Shown here in pieces: positions 28,149-38,400 of a DNA stretch of 63,049 bases. A program made the position numbers and the translations under genes. Numbering within the stretch: the first letter of the stretch is position 1; each line of letters opens with the position of its first letter. The notes under the pieces were generated by a model. The model saw nothing but the letters and a program-made list of their open reading frames with translations, did not search any database and had not been told where the DNA came from. Source of the DNA: Oligoflexales bacterium (lineage in GTDB: Bacteria > Bdellovibrionota_B > Oligoflexia > Oligoflexales > JALZUQ01); assembly GCA_023301465.1 (NCBI GenBank), contig JALZUQ010000020.1, positions 1 through 63,049 on the forward strand. Reading direction: 5' to 3'.

Positions 28149-28331
28149 GATAGCCTTGACTTTGGTTTGATTTCTTATCGGTTCCTATACTAAAATTTAA
28201 AATCTCATTGCTTTGTATTTGAACAACTAAGTTAAATTACTGCTGTAATATTAGTTATCTTTACTTGACCGTGTGGCCAAATAACCTTACAGTGGGATTA
28301 CATTCATGATTATCCTTGGGGGAGGGGCGGT

Positions 28332-29981
28332 ATGTTTCGCAATGCATTGGCAATTTGTTCAATATTGTTTGTGGGGGCTTTATTAAGTCAGGTCGCAATT
28401 TCAAAAGACCTCGATGAACATTGGCAAGATGTCGGAATGGACTCTGATACATTCCAAAAAGTTATTAATCAAACAGATTGCCAAAAGAATTTACGTACAT
28501 TTTTAGGTTGTACCCTTGCACTTGGGGAATTGTCTGGGTCTCTTAAACCAGCTCAGGTTCTTGTATCAAAGGAATATCAAAAAGCTTTCCCGAAGCGTTT
28601 TGGAAAAGTAACCAAATCTTTTGGTGATCTTGACCTTGTAGAAGATAAATTTAAAATTCCAAGTGGTGCTAGTATTGAAAAATCTATTGAGCTTGGCATT
28701 AGATCTCGAAATAATGGCGTAACATACATAGATAAGTTATTCGAAGCATCTGGGTCATCTATAGATATTGATAAGATTTTTGAATACATTGAGTCAAAAT
28801 TAGACTCTGCCTCTGTGAGTGCGTTATATCCTAAAGCTTTGAATAGTTACTATGGAGCTATTATGGATCCCCATAGTTATTTGATGCCTATTGGGTATAT
28901 CATGGAGCAATCACAAAACAGCTCAAGCTCCACAACAGGGATTGGTGTTTCTATCCAAAAAGTAGCGACTGGATATTTGGTGCGTCAGGTTTTTAAAAAT
29001 GCACCTGCGATCTCAGCAGGGGTTCGTGCTAGAGATGTTATTATAGAAGTTGAAAGTGAAGACGTTTCAAAGATGCCTATTGAAGACTTTATTTCTAAAC
29101 TAACAGGGCAGGTTGGAACAGAAGTAGAAATTACTGTCAAGAGACCTGATAACTCTAAGAAAAAGATCAAAGTAAAAAGAGCAAAGTATACTGTAGCTAA
29201 TCTTGAAGTGGATAAGGTTGGTGATTATGGATTAATAAAGCTAAGGAGTTTTATTGAAAGAACTACAGGTGCTCAGGTAGGCGATGCTATCAAATTACTA
29301 AAACAAGATTCTAAAGGTCTGATTTTTGACCTTAGGGGAAATGGTGGCGGCCTTTTAACTGCTGCAAAAGAAATTGTAGGACACTTTGTTGGCGGTGATA
29401 AAGTCGTGATCACAGGTGAAAACTGGAAGACAAATAAGGTCATAGAAACCATAAAGACCGACTCAGGTGCTCAGAAATTAACAGATCTACCGGTTGTCAT
29501 TTTAGTGGACGGGAATTCTGCCTCAGCATCTGAAATTGTATCTGGTGCTTTGCAAGACTATGAACGGGCATATGTACTTGGGGAAACAACTTTTGGTAAA
29601 GGAACAGCCCAAGGACCAGTACGTTGGCAACATGATTTCTTTCGGGTTCTTTTTTATCAGACACAGATGCGGTTCCATCTTCCATCAGGAAGGTCTAATC
29701 AGCTTACCGGTGTTGTTCCCGATTTTGAAGTTCCAAGCACTCCAAATGCTTCGGCGGCAGATAGGTTTTTTTATCGTGAAAAATTTGAATTTTTACCAAT
29801 TCCTGCTAGTAAAACTGTACGTGCTCAAGGGCAAGGTTGGTTATCCAAAGTTTCAGGTGTGAAGTCATGTGTGAATGGTTTTGCAAAAGCTAAAAAAGAG
29901 TTTGCTAAGAACTCATCTAGTGTTGCAAATCCAGACTATCAGCTGTTTGCTGCGATGGATTTATTGAAATGTGCTAAATAA
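28332..29981 (+). CDS. ctpA: C-terminal processing protease, S41 family
   Basis: 549 residues. The signal peptide (about 1-25, ending VAISKD) sends it to the periplasm. A PDZ domain lies at about 200-280 (GIGVSIQKVATGYLVRQVF, PAISAGVRARDVIIEVE). The S41 core follows with FDLRGNGGGLLTAAKEIV, the catalytic Ser398 in NSASASE, Asp409, and Lys423 in TTFGKGT. This is the Ser-Lys dyad of Prc/CtpA proteases, which trim the C-termini of envelope proteins and often control peptidoglycan hydrolases. The long N-terminal region of about 190 residues is unusual compared with minimal CtpA. GGAGGGG is the ribosome site; a terminator follows the gene. Confidence 0.95.
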   Translation: MFRNALAICSILFVGALLSQVAISKDLDEHWQDVGMDSDTFQKVINQTDCQKNLRTFLGCTLALGELSGSLKPAQVLVSKEYQKAFPKRFGKVTKSFGDLDLVEDKFKIPSGASIEKSIELGIRSRNNGVTYIDKLFEASGSSIDIDKIFEYIESKLDSASVSALYPKALNSYYGAIMDPHSYLMPIGYIMEQSQNSSSSTTGIGVSIQKVATGYLVRQVFKNAPAISAGVRARDVIIEVESEDVSKMPIEDFISKLTGQVGTEVEITVKRPDNSKKKIKVKRAKYTVANLEVDKVGDYGLIKLRSFIERTTGAQVGDAIKLLKQDSKGLIFDLRGNGGGLLTAAKEIVGHFVGGDKVVITGENWKTNKVIETIKTDSGAQKLTDLPVVILVDGNSASASEIVSGALQDYERAYVLGETTFGKGTAQGPVRWQHDFFRVLFYQTQMRFHLPSGRSNQLTGVVPDFEVPSTPNASAADRFFYREKFEFLPIPASKTVRAQGQGWLSKVSGVKSCVNGFAKAKKEFAKNSSSVANPDYQLFAAMDLLKCAK

Positions 29982-30006
29982 ACTATCATGAGAACTCATT
30001 TATCGT

Positions 30007-30035
30007 ATGCTCCTTCTTTGGAAGGGGCATTTTTT
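30007..30035 (+). terminator. Rho-independent terminator after ctpA
   Basis: ATGCTCCTTC and GAAGGGGCAT form a 10-bp stem with one G-T pair and a TTTG loop, followed by six T residues on the plus strand. It starts 26 bp after the ctpA stop. Confidence 0.85.
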
Positions 30036-30112
30036 ATAAGCTCACGCATTGAAATTTATCAAATTATCATGAATCATGGCATATACTCTGGTTTATTTTG
30101 AAGGGAATTTAA

Positions 30113-33100
30113 ATGCGTTACCTAATTCTAGTTTTAGTTTTTTTAGTAAGTTGTGATGGTTTGAAGCCAAAAGGCAAGCAGTCCTCAAATATCAAAAAAT
30201 CTCAAACTCAATCTGTGTTTAATAAAGATAAGCAAAGTGATCTGTTGGATGAGGCAAGAACGGAGTCTGTCGTTTCCTTGCCAGATGCGGAAGTTGGCAC
30301 AGTAGAAGAAGATGAGGCTGTAAGTGTAACTCCGAACCCTTCAATAAATAGTTCGGTTGTGAATTTAGTTGAACCAGTACAGCCTAAAATCATTAAAAAC
30401 GACCGTAAACTTATTCTAGATTATGGTTCATTTTCTACGTCAGGAGAACGCTTAAGTTTTAGTGTTAATTGCTTTGTTTATGATAAACGTTATAGCTATA
30501 AAGATGAATATCGCTGTGATATCGACCCTCTCGTCGCATATTCTAAAATTACAGTTGAACCAAAAGTATCTTTTACCGTTAGAAATCAAAGAAGACGCAT
30601 CACCTTAGTAGGAGACTTTAAACCTAGTGTTGACTATAAAATATCATTTAATAAAGGATTAACGACTAGGTATGGTTATCAGCTTTCTGAAGATTATGTC
30701 TCTAATAAGAAAGCTCCTAATTTTTCTAAAAGTTTTCAGTTTTTAAGTAAAAGCCGATATGTTCCAAGAAGCTTTCAACATCGCCTAAAATTTAAAGCAA
30801 GAAATTATGAAAAAGTTAAATTAAAAGTCTATAAAATCATTCCTAGAAATACGATTTTTTGGTTGATGAAGTCTGAAAGTATTGATGAGAGTGTTGCCGA
30901 GTTAGTTTCGGATAAAGTGTTGAATATTAAATCTAAGGACAATTACTTTACCAATGGAGAAATTGAATTAGATCTAAGTGTAAAGGCAGAACAAGGTGTT
31001 TACGCTATTCAGGCTATTGATGCTGATAGCTCTTGGGAAAATGTCATTGATAGTGCACAAATTGTCATATCTGACATGCTTACCATTGCAAAGTCAGGGG
31101 ATAAATTGGTTGATGTTTGGGTAAAAGACCTAAAGTCATTAGATAGTATGAGTGGTGTGAAGGTTGACCTAAGAAACAAGTCTAATAGAACCTTATCAAG
31201 TTGTAATACTGGTAGTGATGGTCATTGCTTACTAGAGTTACCTATTGATGAAAAAGCCGAACCGTATGCAATTATTTTTGGAAAAGACGATGATTATACT
31301 CATTTAAAATTTAGCGATCTAAAGCTACATGTAGAACCAAAGTTGATTGGCTCTAAGGCTTATCCAAATCCACAAATGCCAGTCAGTGGATATTTGTATT
31401 CTGGGAGAACATTATTTCGTCCTGGAGATGAAATACCTATTATTGGTGTGTTTCGCGGTGCTAAAATTGATGCTCAAGCTGATATACCCGTTGAGCTAAA
31501 AATCACAGACCCGAGATCGAGAGAAATATATAAACGTGTCCACCGTACGAATGAATCTGGTTTAACGGAAACGATGGTTTATTCATCTATTGATTCACCA
31601 ACGGGAGCATACAATGTTTCTGCTAGCATAGGTGGAGAGCAAGTAGCATCATTTCGTTATCACCTCGAAGAATTTATGCCTGAAAGAATCAAAATAACCA
31701 TTGATGACTCTAAAGTTTCAGAAATTATTAGTGCAAGTGATTTAGACCCTACATTTCCAGTTGCTGCCGAGTATCTTTTTGGTGGCTCACTTGCTAATGC
31801 ACCTTATAATGTAAATTGTCGCTTAGGATCTAGAATACGAAACATTACCTCGCAATACGTGGTTGGCCCTCTTCCAAGTGAAAGCAAAAAATTTCAGCCA
31901 AACTTAAAATCTGTGAACGAAAAACTAAATGAAAAAGGTGAAGCTGAGATTGATTGTAATATTGCTAGCGTTAAAGAAAATATTTACGGGCTACATGATA
32001 TGACTTTGAGAATAGAAGTGAATGAAGCCGGTAGCCCAAGACCAAGTGTTTCGCAATCAAAATTCAATGTTGCAAGAAGTGACAGGATTGTTGGTCTAAG
32101 GTCACTTGGTGATGACCTTAATAGCGAAGTGCAGTTGTTTGGATTAGACCGAAAAAAGAAAATGTCTAGTGTGGAGTTAAAATGGCATCTTTTTAAGAAT
32201 GATGGTGATTGGCGTTACACATATGACTCTAAGTCAGGTAGATATAAATGGGACCGTGATGTCGTGCTTTTGCCAGTTTTGGTGGGTAAAACCCTTAAGC
32301 TTAACGAAAAAGGCTTTGCAAAACTAGAAATTCCAAAACAATCTTATGGTCAATATATCCTTAAAGTTGAAGACCCTATTACAGGCGATTACTCCCAGAT
32401 GAGTATGTCTTCAGGGTACTCTTGGTGGTATTCCGACTCTTCAAGAGGCAATGCAGGCAAGCCTTTAGACCCCGACGAACTGGTAGTAAGACGCTCAAAA
32501 AAAGTAGTAAAAGTCGGTGATTCGTTTGAGTTAGAGTTTGATGCACCGTTTGCAGGTGAGGGCTTGGTCACACTTGAAAGCACAAGTGTATTATCTAAAA
32601 AATGGATCAAGTTTGAAAAAGGTAATCAAAAAATTTCTATGACAGCACCAGACCAATTGCCGGGAGTTTATGCCACAGTGCTATTGTTTCGAAAAAATGA
32701 AAAAAAGTTTCTTCCAACAAGAGCATGGGGCATTACACATATAGGAATAGAGCCGACACAGTCTGTGAAAATGCCAATCGAAGTAAGTGTTGCAAATAAA
32801 GTGATGCCGGGCAAATCGGTTGAAGTAAAAGTGAAAGGTTCGCCAAATGCACATTATACGGTGAGTATGGTGGATGAGGGTATTCTGCAACTAAGAGGAG
32901 ACCCTCTTGCTAGCCCTTATAAATCATTTTTCCAAAAAAGAAAGCTAGCTACCGCTACTTTTGAATCTATGGGCTGGACCATGGCTAACGGCGGTCTTGA
33001 AGGAGCTAAAGGCAACCAAGGCGGCGGTGCTGGTCTAAAAAGTTCGTCTGCTAGGCAAGGAATGAAAAAGAAGGACTTCGCTGTATTTTGGTCTGGACTC

Positions 33101-35119
33101 CTTAAATTAGATAGCCAAGGAAATGGTGTTGTTAGTTATACCCCGCCTAGTGCGTTTCAAGGTACTTTGAGTATCAATGCAGTTGCTGCAGGACTAAAAG
33201 ACGTTGGTGCTAAACACCAAAAAATGAAAGTAACCAGTCCAGTAGTTGCACAAGTAACATTGCCAAGGTTTGTTCATAACTCAAATAAAATTGTAGTTCC
33301 TATTTTTGCTTCAAATACCACCAAAAAAACCCAAAATGTTTCTATTAAAATAAAGGCAAGTAAACATTTATCTGGTGATACAAATTCAATGAACTTAAAG
33401 CTTCTACCGGGCAAATCAGAAACGGTTTTAAAGACTTTTCAGGTAGTAGGTCACAAAGGTAAAGCATCCCTTGATATTGATGTTAAGGGCAGTAGTTTTT
33501 CTTATCAGCTAACTGAAAAATTTCCGATTTTTCCTAAAGGCCGACAGTTAGAGTATGTTCAAATGGTTAAAGCTTCTGAGCTTTCCGGTTTAAAAAGTAT
33601 GCTGCCAGATAATTTTGACCCTTCTATTGTTGACTATGAAGTACAGTCTTCAAAACACCCTGCATTGCTAGCTTTTGGAAAAGTAGATCAACTTGTGAAA
33701 TACCCTCACGGATGTATTGAACAAACAAGCTCGAAAACATTTCCGTTGGTGGCAATTGATGCCATGATGAAAAATGGTAAAAATTTGATGAAACCAATGC
33801 CTAAGCTCAAAGAGTTTTTAGAAGCAGGTATTTCAAGAATTATTTCTATGCAACGCTATGATGGGTCTTTTTCTTATTGGCCGGGTGCGTCTCATGGTGC
33901 GAGTGATTACGGCACCGTGTATGCAGCACACTTATTAGTAACTGCAAAAAATCTAGGTCACGATATTTCTGATAATGTGATCAAAAGCTCACTAGACTAC
34001 CTTGAGAAAACTTATTTAATAGAAAAGAAATTCTCACGCAATACTTCAAAGTATAACTATGACTATAAAAAACGTAACTACCATATGACTAGGCCTTACG
34101 GGTTGTTTGTCTTGGCCCTAGGTGGCAGAAAAGTAATGTCCCCAATCAATGATTTAATATTGCAGCAATCCAGCTTAAAAGATCTTTGGGGTTATCGTTA
34201 TGCAGAAAACAACTTATTGATTTATGCAACTTTAATACAACAAGGTGCGGTTGATCTTGCTAAAAAATGGAAGTCAAACTCAAACCTTTTAAATGCAAGC
34301 ATTCAAAAACCTAAAAAAAAATATGGTGCGTTTTGGTCGCCATTGCGTTCGCTGGGTTTTATGCTGGCAGTGTCAGAGCAAGTGAATTCAAATCTGGACC
34401 GCACTCAGTTGATCATTCATTTGAGTAACAAGTTAGTCTCTAAGAAGTACCTATCTACACAAGAGCTTGGTTGGTCTCTTTTAGGAATTGCACTTTATTC
34501 CCGAGGAATAGATTTATCAACGCCTTCAACGGATGTGAAGTTAGCGGGTTCAAGTCTTCAGCCTAGCTATAGCAAAGGTGCTATTAAAAGATGGAGTGTT
34601 GATCAAGACCAATTAGATTCGAATTTAGAAGCGTCCGGCAAAGGTTACTTTCTAGTAAAAATGCGTGGTTTTGAAAAAGATGGAGTAGCAAAACAGTCCA
34701 ATAATTTTACGTTAAAAAGAACAATATATGACATTGATGGAAATCCAGTGAATAAATTTGAAGCAGGAAAGGTCTATGCTGTTAAGGTTGAGGTCAAAAA
34801 TAATACTGCATCTAATTATGATTACTTTGCAATTACGGATTACGTGCCTGCTGGTTTAGAAATTGAAAATTCAAGGTTAAAAGGTACCGCTAGGCCGGCA
34901 TGGATGGATGAAAAAAGCCAAGTTTTTAATTATGTAGATGTCAGAGATGAAAGAATCTCAATATATGGTAATTTGCCAAGCTCAGGCTCAGCGTCTTATT
35001 ATTATTTAGTAAGACCTACCACGCGAGGAAAGTTTGTTTGGCCGGGGATTGTAGCAGAGCCGATGTATTTACCTCATTTAGTAGGAGTGTCTCCTCACTT
35101 TAATGTAGAAGTAAACTAA
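30113..35119 (+). CDS. Bacterial alpha-2-macroglobulin lipoprotein
   Basis: 1668 residues. The short signal peptide ends with the lipobox LVSCD, so it is a lipoprotein. The mid and C-terminal parts carry family blocks: SGYLYSGRTLFRPGDEI, a bait-like central region, DFAVFWSGLLKLDSQGNG with TPPSAFQGTLSINAVA, and the thioester motif HGCIEQT with Cys1201 and Gln1204. An alpha-helical thioester domain follows (QRYDGSFSYWPG, AAHLLVTAK), then a receptor-binding-like beta domain. Such proteins trap proteases in the periplasm through the thioester. The PBP1C gene starts 5 bp later, the classic A2M-pbpC pairing (as yfhM-pbpC in E. coli). It presumably protects or repairs the wall after protease attack. 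Confidence 0.96.
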   Translation: MRYLILVLVFLVSCDGLKPKGKQSSNIKKSQTQSVFNKDKQSDLLDEARTESVVSLPDAEVGTVEEDEAVSVTPNPSINSSVVNLVEPVQPKIIKNDRKLILDYGSFSTSGERLSFSVNCFVYDKRYSYKDEYRCDIDPLVAYSKITVEPKVSFTVRNQRRRITLVGDFKPSVDYKISFNKGLTTRYGYQLSEDYVSNKKAPNFSKSFQFLSKSRYVPRSFQHRLKFKARNYEKVKLKVYKIIPRNTIFWLMKSESIDESVAELVSDKVLNIKSKDNYFTNGEIELDLSVKAEQGVYAIQAIDADSSWENVIDSAQIVISDMLTIAKSGDKLVDVWVKDLKSLDSMSGVKVDLRNKSNRTLSSCNTGSDGHCLLELPIDEKAEPYAIIFGKDDDYTHLKFSDLKLHVEPKLIGSKAYPNPQMPVSGYLYSGRTLFRPGDEIPIIGVFRGAKIDAQADIPVELKITDPRSREIYKRVHRTNESGLTETMVYSSIDSPTGAYNVSASIGGEQVASFRYHLEEFMPERIKITIDDSKVSEIISASDLDPTFPVAAEYLFGGSLANAPYNVNCRLGSRIRNITSQYVVGPLPSESKKFQPNLKSVNEKLNEKGEAEIDCNIASVKENIYGLHDMTLRIEVNEAGSPRPSVSQSKFNVARSDRIVGLRSLGDDLNSEVQLFGLDRKKKMSSVELKWHLFKNDGDWRYTYDSKSGRYKWDRDVVLLPVLVGKTLKLNEKGFAKLEIPKQSYGQYILKVEDPITGDYSQMSMSSGYSWWYSDSSRGNAGKPLDPDELVVRRSKKVVKVGDSFELEFDAPFAGEGLVTLESTSVLSKKWIKFEKGNQKISMTAPDQLPGVYATVLLFRKNEKKFLPTRAWGITHIGIEPTQSVKMPIEVSVANKVMPGKSVEVKVKGSPNAHYTVSMVDEGILQLRGDPLASPYKSFFQKRKLATATFESMGWTMANGGLEGAKGNQGGGAGLKSSSARQGMKKKDFAVFWSGLLKLDSQGNGVVSYTPPSAFQGTLSINAVAAGLKDVGAKHQKMKVTSPVVAQVTLPRFVHNSNKIVVPIFASNTTKKTQNVSIKIKASKHLSGDTNSMNLKLLPGKSETVLKTFQVVGHKGKASLDIDVKGSSFSYQLTEKFPIFPKGRQLEYVQMVKASELSGLKSMLPDNFDPSIVDYEVQSSKHPALLAFGKVDQLVKYPHGCIEQTSSKTFPLVAIDAMMKNGKNLMKPMPKLKEFLEAGISRIISMQRYDGSFSYWPGASHGASDYGTVYAAHLLVTAKNLGHDISDNVIKSSLDYLEKTYLIEKKFSRNTSKYNYDYKKRNYHMTRPYGLFVLALGGRKVMSPINDLILQQSSLKDLWGYRYAENNLLIYATLIQQGAVDLAKKWKSNSNLLNASIQKPKKKYGAFWSPLRSLGFMLAVSEQVNSNLDRTQLIIHLSNKLVSKKYLSTQELGWSLLGIALYSRGIDLSTPSTDVKLAGSSLQPSYSKGAIKRWSVDQDQLDSNLEASGKGYFLVKMRGFEKDGVAKQSNNFTLKRTIYDIDGNPVNKFEAGKVYAVKVEVKNNTASNYDYFAITDYVPAGLEIENSRLKGTARPAWMDEKSQVFNYVDVRDERISIYGNLPSSGSASYYYLVRPTTRGKFVWPGIVAEPMYLPHLVGVSPHFNVEVN

Positions 35120-35123
35120 CATA

Positions 35124-37349
35124 TTGAAAAAGCGTTTTTACTATGTTGGTGCTATTTTGCTTTGGGTCGGTATTTGGTCTTTTGTGTTTTATCACAGAAT
35201 CCATGAAGATACCGACTCAACGATATTTGTAGACAAACATAAACAACACCTGCGTAGTTTTCTCAACCATAAAGAAGAGTTTAAATTTAATTTTCACTTA
35301 AGTGATATATCTGATGAGAATCGCCAAGCTATTTTATGTTTAGAAGATCGACATTTTTATTCTCATCCGGGAGTAAACCCATTGGCGATCATAAGAGCTT
35401 TGGCAGCAAATTTTCGTTCTAATAGAGTCGTGTCGGGAGCGTCGACAATTGATATGCAGTTGGCCAAGCAATATATAAGCTATAATCATGGTTTAATAGA
35501 TAAACTCAAACAGGCTTTCAATGGCCTTTGGTTGAATGTTTTTTTGAGTAAAAATGAAATTTTAGAGAAATATTTGGGATCTATTCCCTTTGGTGGAAAT
35601 TATGTTGGTCTTTCAACGGCAAGCTACGCTTACTTTAAAAAGCCTACGTCATCTCTGAGTTTAAGAGAAATAGTATTTCTGATGAGTTTGCCTCAACGGC
35701 CAGCAAGACTAAGCGAACTATCAAAGAAACAGTGGCGAGACCTAGTAAATAGGAGAATTGATTATTTGGCTTCTGCTTGTAAAAGTATTCCTCCTTCAAG
35801 TATTAAAGCTGCAAGAAACCAGTATTTTAATATTTCAAAACCAAGGCTCGCTCAGAGTATCCATAATCTCGCACCTCAACTGCAAAAATGGATGCCTCGA
35901 AAAGTCATTCAAACTAATTTAGATTTATCTTTGCAAAATAAAGTGATCTCTATTATCGAAAAATATCGAAGCCCATCATGGGCAGGGGGGATAGATAATA
36001 TAGGTGTGATCGTCGCTGAACAAAAAACAGGAAAAATAAGAGCGGCAGTGTCAAACTGGCGACCTTTATCTCATGAGAAAGCTCAGCAAATGAATACACT
36101 TATCGTTCCTAGGTCAGTGGGTTCAACTTTGAAGCCGGTCTTAGTTGCAGCTGCTATAGAAAAAAGACTCATCACCTCAAAGAGTTTACTATTGGATGCA
36201 CGGTTTTATGGGAAGTCTTACGATCCAAAAAATTATGACTATCAATATAGTGGTTTGGTGAGTGTTGAAAGAGCTTTACATCGCTCGTTGAATACGCCTT
36301 TTGTGCGTCTGTTAGATACTTACGGAATAAGAGATTACAGGCATTTACTCAAAAGAACAAATTTGCGAGTAAATAGATTTCTTGGTTTAGAAGGAATTAT
36401 TGGAGGTGTTCATGGAAGTCTGTTGGATATGATGGAGATTTATAGAGGGCTTTCATCGTGGGGTGATCTTAAAAAACTGCAATGGTTTGATACAAAAGTT
36501 CCCCAAGTGAGTGAACTTTTTTTAGAGCCTGAGAGTGTCGAAGTGGTAACCAAAATGATGAGGAGAAATCCTTCATTAGCAGAGCAAGGCCTTAGTAATG
36601 TCGCATGGAAGACAGGTACCTCCATGGGGTTTCGAGATGCGTGGAGTATCGGTTACGATGATGGTTTGCTAATTGGTGTGTGGCTTGGAAATCTTGACTA
36701 CCGATCCGCTCACGGCCTTTCTGGAGCAAAAAATGCTCAGCCTATTATGTTTGATCTTTTTAGAAGTGTTGGATCTTACAGTGCACCAAAGGTGGTGCGA
36801 ACAGGAAATCACTTTGGTAAAGTCCGTATTTGTAAACATAGTGGATATAGACCAACGCCCTGGTGTCCAATACAAGAAGTATCTGTGCCTGCGGGTTCTC
36901 CAATTGCAAAACAGTGTGAGTTTCACCTCCATTATTTAATGCACCAAGAATCTAAAAATCTGGTTTCTCCTGGTTGTAGTGTGAAAGGTAAAACGGTATT
37001 TCAAAGTAAATTTATTTATCCAAAATACGTGCAATATGCATATCATAAAATGGGAAAACCCATTAAAAAACTACCGGATGTACATCCAACTTGCCGCAAA
37101 GAACAAGTTGTTAAAAATGAAGCTAAGATCATATCTCCCGGCAACCAAAAAACCTACTTCACTGCAGATAAAAAAATAAGGATTCCTTTAATCATACATG
37201 GCAATCAAAGTATTGATCATTGTAGATTAAATGGAGTCAAAGTAAACTCTATTCATTCGATTGAGGTTACTCAAGGGACTCATGAAATGAACTGTTTAGA
37301 TAAATATAGTCGAATGATTCGTTCTAGATTTAAAATTGAAAGTATTTAG
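35124..37349 (+). CDS. pbpC: Penicillin-binding protein 1C
   Basis: 741 residues from a TTG start. One N-terminal membrane anchor (about 6-23) is followed by a GT51 transglycosylase domain with Glu74 in CLEDRHFYSHPG and the SGASTIDMQLAKQ motif. The transpeptidase domain has Ser334 in GSTLKP (SxxK), and the KTG motif starts at Lys496 (WKTGTSMGFRDAW). A C-terminal BiPBP-type domain with several cysteines (RICKHSGYRPTPWCP) completes the PBP1C pattern. It polymerises and crosslinks peptidoglycan. Coupling with the alpha-2-macroglobulin gene is tight (4 bp). Confidence 0.95.
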   Translation: MKKRFYYVGAILLWVGIWSFVFYHRIHEDTDSTIFVDKHKQHLRSFLNHKEEFKFNFHLSDISDENRQAILCLEDRHFYSHPGVNPLAIIRALAANFRSNRVVSGASTIDMQLAKQYISYNHGLIDKLKQAFNGLWLNVFLSKNEILEKYLGSIPFGGNYVGLSTASYAYFKKPTSSLSLREIVFLMSLPQRPARLSELSKKQWRDLVNRRIDYLASACKSIPPSSIKAARNQYFNISKPRLAQSIHNLAPQLQKWMPRKVIQTNLDLSLQNKVISIIEKYRSPSWAGGIDNIGVIVAEQKTGKIRAAVSNWRPLSHEKAQQMNTLIVPRSVGSTLKPVLVAAAIEKRLITSKSLLLDARFYGKSYDPKNYDYQYSGLVSVERALHRSLNTPFVRLLDTYGIRDYRHLLKRTNLRVNRFLGLEGIIGGVHGSLLDMMEIYRGLSSWGDLKKLQWFDTKVPQVSELFLEPESVEVVTKMMRRNPSLAEQGLSNVAWKTGTSMGFRDAWSIGYDDGLLIGVWLGNLDYRSAHGLSGAKNAQPIMFDLFRSVGSYSAPKVVRTGNHFGKVRICKHSGYRPTPWCPIQEVSVPAGSPIAKQCEFHLHYLMHQESKNLVSPGCSVKGKTVFQSKFIYPKYVQYAYHKMGKPIKKLPDVHPTCRKEQVVKNEAKIISPGNQKTYFTADKKIRIPLIIHGNQSIDHCRLNGVKVNSIHSIEVTQGTHEMNCLDKYSRMIRSRFKIESI

Positions 37350-37546
37350 GTTTTACTCATATGTTATTCCAAGATCTCTACTAAGGTGTTTTTAATTTTT
37401 TACCGTTTTTTCTCTTTATTTGATCGGGTAAGGTTAAGTGGAGTGCTATATTATAGAGTAAACTGTATTATTAAAGGTTTCATGAAATACCCCGATAAGG
37501 TCTTGCAATTCAAGGTTTTAAATTAACATTAAAAAGGCAGGAAAAT

Positions 37547-38347
37547 ATGAAGGTTTTAAAGAGTATGGTGTTGGTGGTTGTTACTCTAAGTATGGCGAGT
37601 GCGTGTAAGAACTTAGAGAAAGTGGAAGACGCATTTCCTGTTGCTGTTGATCAAGAAATAATTTCAGAGGTTTCAAGTGCACTTAACTTAACAGTTGCTA
37701 CTGAGGCGAGTGAAGCTTTCGAGGTTGAAGTTGAAGCTGATTTAACAGAAGAAATCATTGAAGAAGAAAAAAACGCTCTATCACTAAGAAAAATAATTAG
37801 AGAGATCAAAGGAAATATTGCAGAAGGTATTGCTGAATGTGCTGGTGTTGTAAGTTCAAGAACTCACAGACTTGAGATAAAGGCACAAGTTGATGCATTA
37901 GGAGAAGATCCGTCTGATGAAGCAAAGGCTGCATTGGCTACTGAGTTGAAAGTTCAAAGAGAAGCATTTAGACAAACGATTCAAGATAATAAAGAAAGTA
38001 TAGAGGCATGCTACGCTGCTCAAGAAGATAGCGATATGTTTGATCTTCTGAGTGATATCAGAGAATACTGTCCTATTAAAAAAGGAAAGCTAAAGAACAG
38101 ACGTGCTGCTAAAAAACGCGGTGAAGATCATGTTAGTAAATCAGGTTCTTCTGCTAAAAAGTTTGGTAGAAAAAATAAAATAAAAACAAAGCATGTAAAA
38201 AACATCAGAAAGTCTATTAAGAAGACAAAAGTTGTTGAAGCACAAGGTGAATTGAAAGAGATGATCTCTAAAGCTTCTCGTTCTAAAAACTTTGATGAGG
38301 TGAGTTGTCAGGAATCATTGTTGTCTGCATTAACTGTTTTAAATTAA
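37547..38347 (+). CDS. Charged lipoprotein of unknown function
   Basis: 266 residues. The signal peptide ends with MASACK, a lipobox. The mature protein has a striking charge split: residues about 25-90 are Glu/Asp-rich (EVEVEADLTEEIIEEEKN), while about 175-245 are Lys/Arg-rich (KKGKLKNRRAAKKRGED, SAKKFGRKNKIKTKHVK). It is predicted mostly helical. The basic end could bind nucleic acid, lipopolysaccharide or peptidoglycan, but nothing shows which. AAAGGCAGGAAA is the ribosome site. A strong terminator lies just after the stop, and about 200 bp without a gene precede it, so it is a single-gene unit. Confidence 0.7.
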   Translation: MKVLKSMVLVVVTLSMASACKNLEKVEDAFPVAVDQEIISEVSSALNLTVATEASEAFEVEVEADLTEEIIEEEKNALSLRKIIREIKGNIAEGIAECAGVVSSRTHRLEIKAQVDALGEDPSDEAKAALATELKVQREAFRQTIQDNKESIEACYAAQEDSDMFDLLSDIREYCPIKKGKLKNRRAAKKRGEDHVSKSGSSAKKFGRKNKIKTKHVKNIRKSIKKTKVVEAQGELKEMISKASRSKNFDEVSCQESLLSALTVLN

Positions 38348-38364
38348 TAAAATTATATATTGTT

Positions 38365-38400
38365 AAAACGCCTTTCTCAAAGAAGGGCGTTTTTTTATTT
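38365..38400. terminator. Terminator shared by two convergent units
   Basis: AAAACGCCTTTCT and AGAAGGGCGTTTT form a 13-bp stem with one G-T pair and a short loop, followed by a T-run on the plus strand. On the minus strand it is also followed by T residues after the DUF5522 stop at 38395-38397. It therefore probably ends transcription from both sides. Confidence 0.85.
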
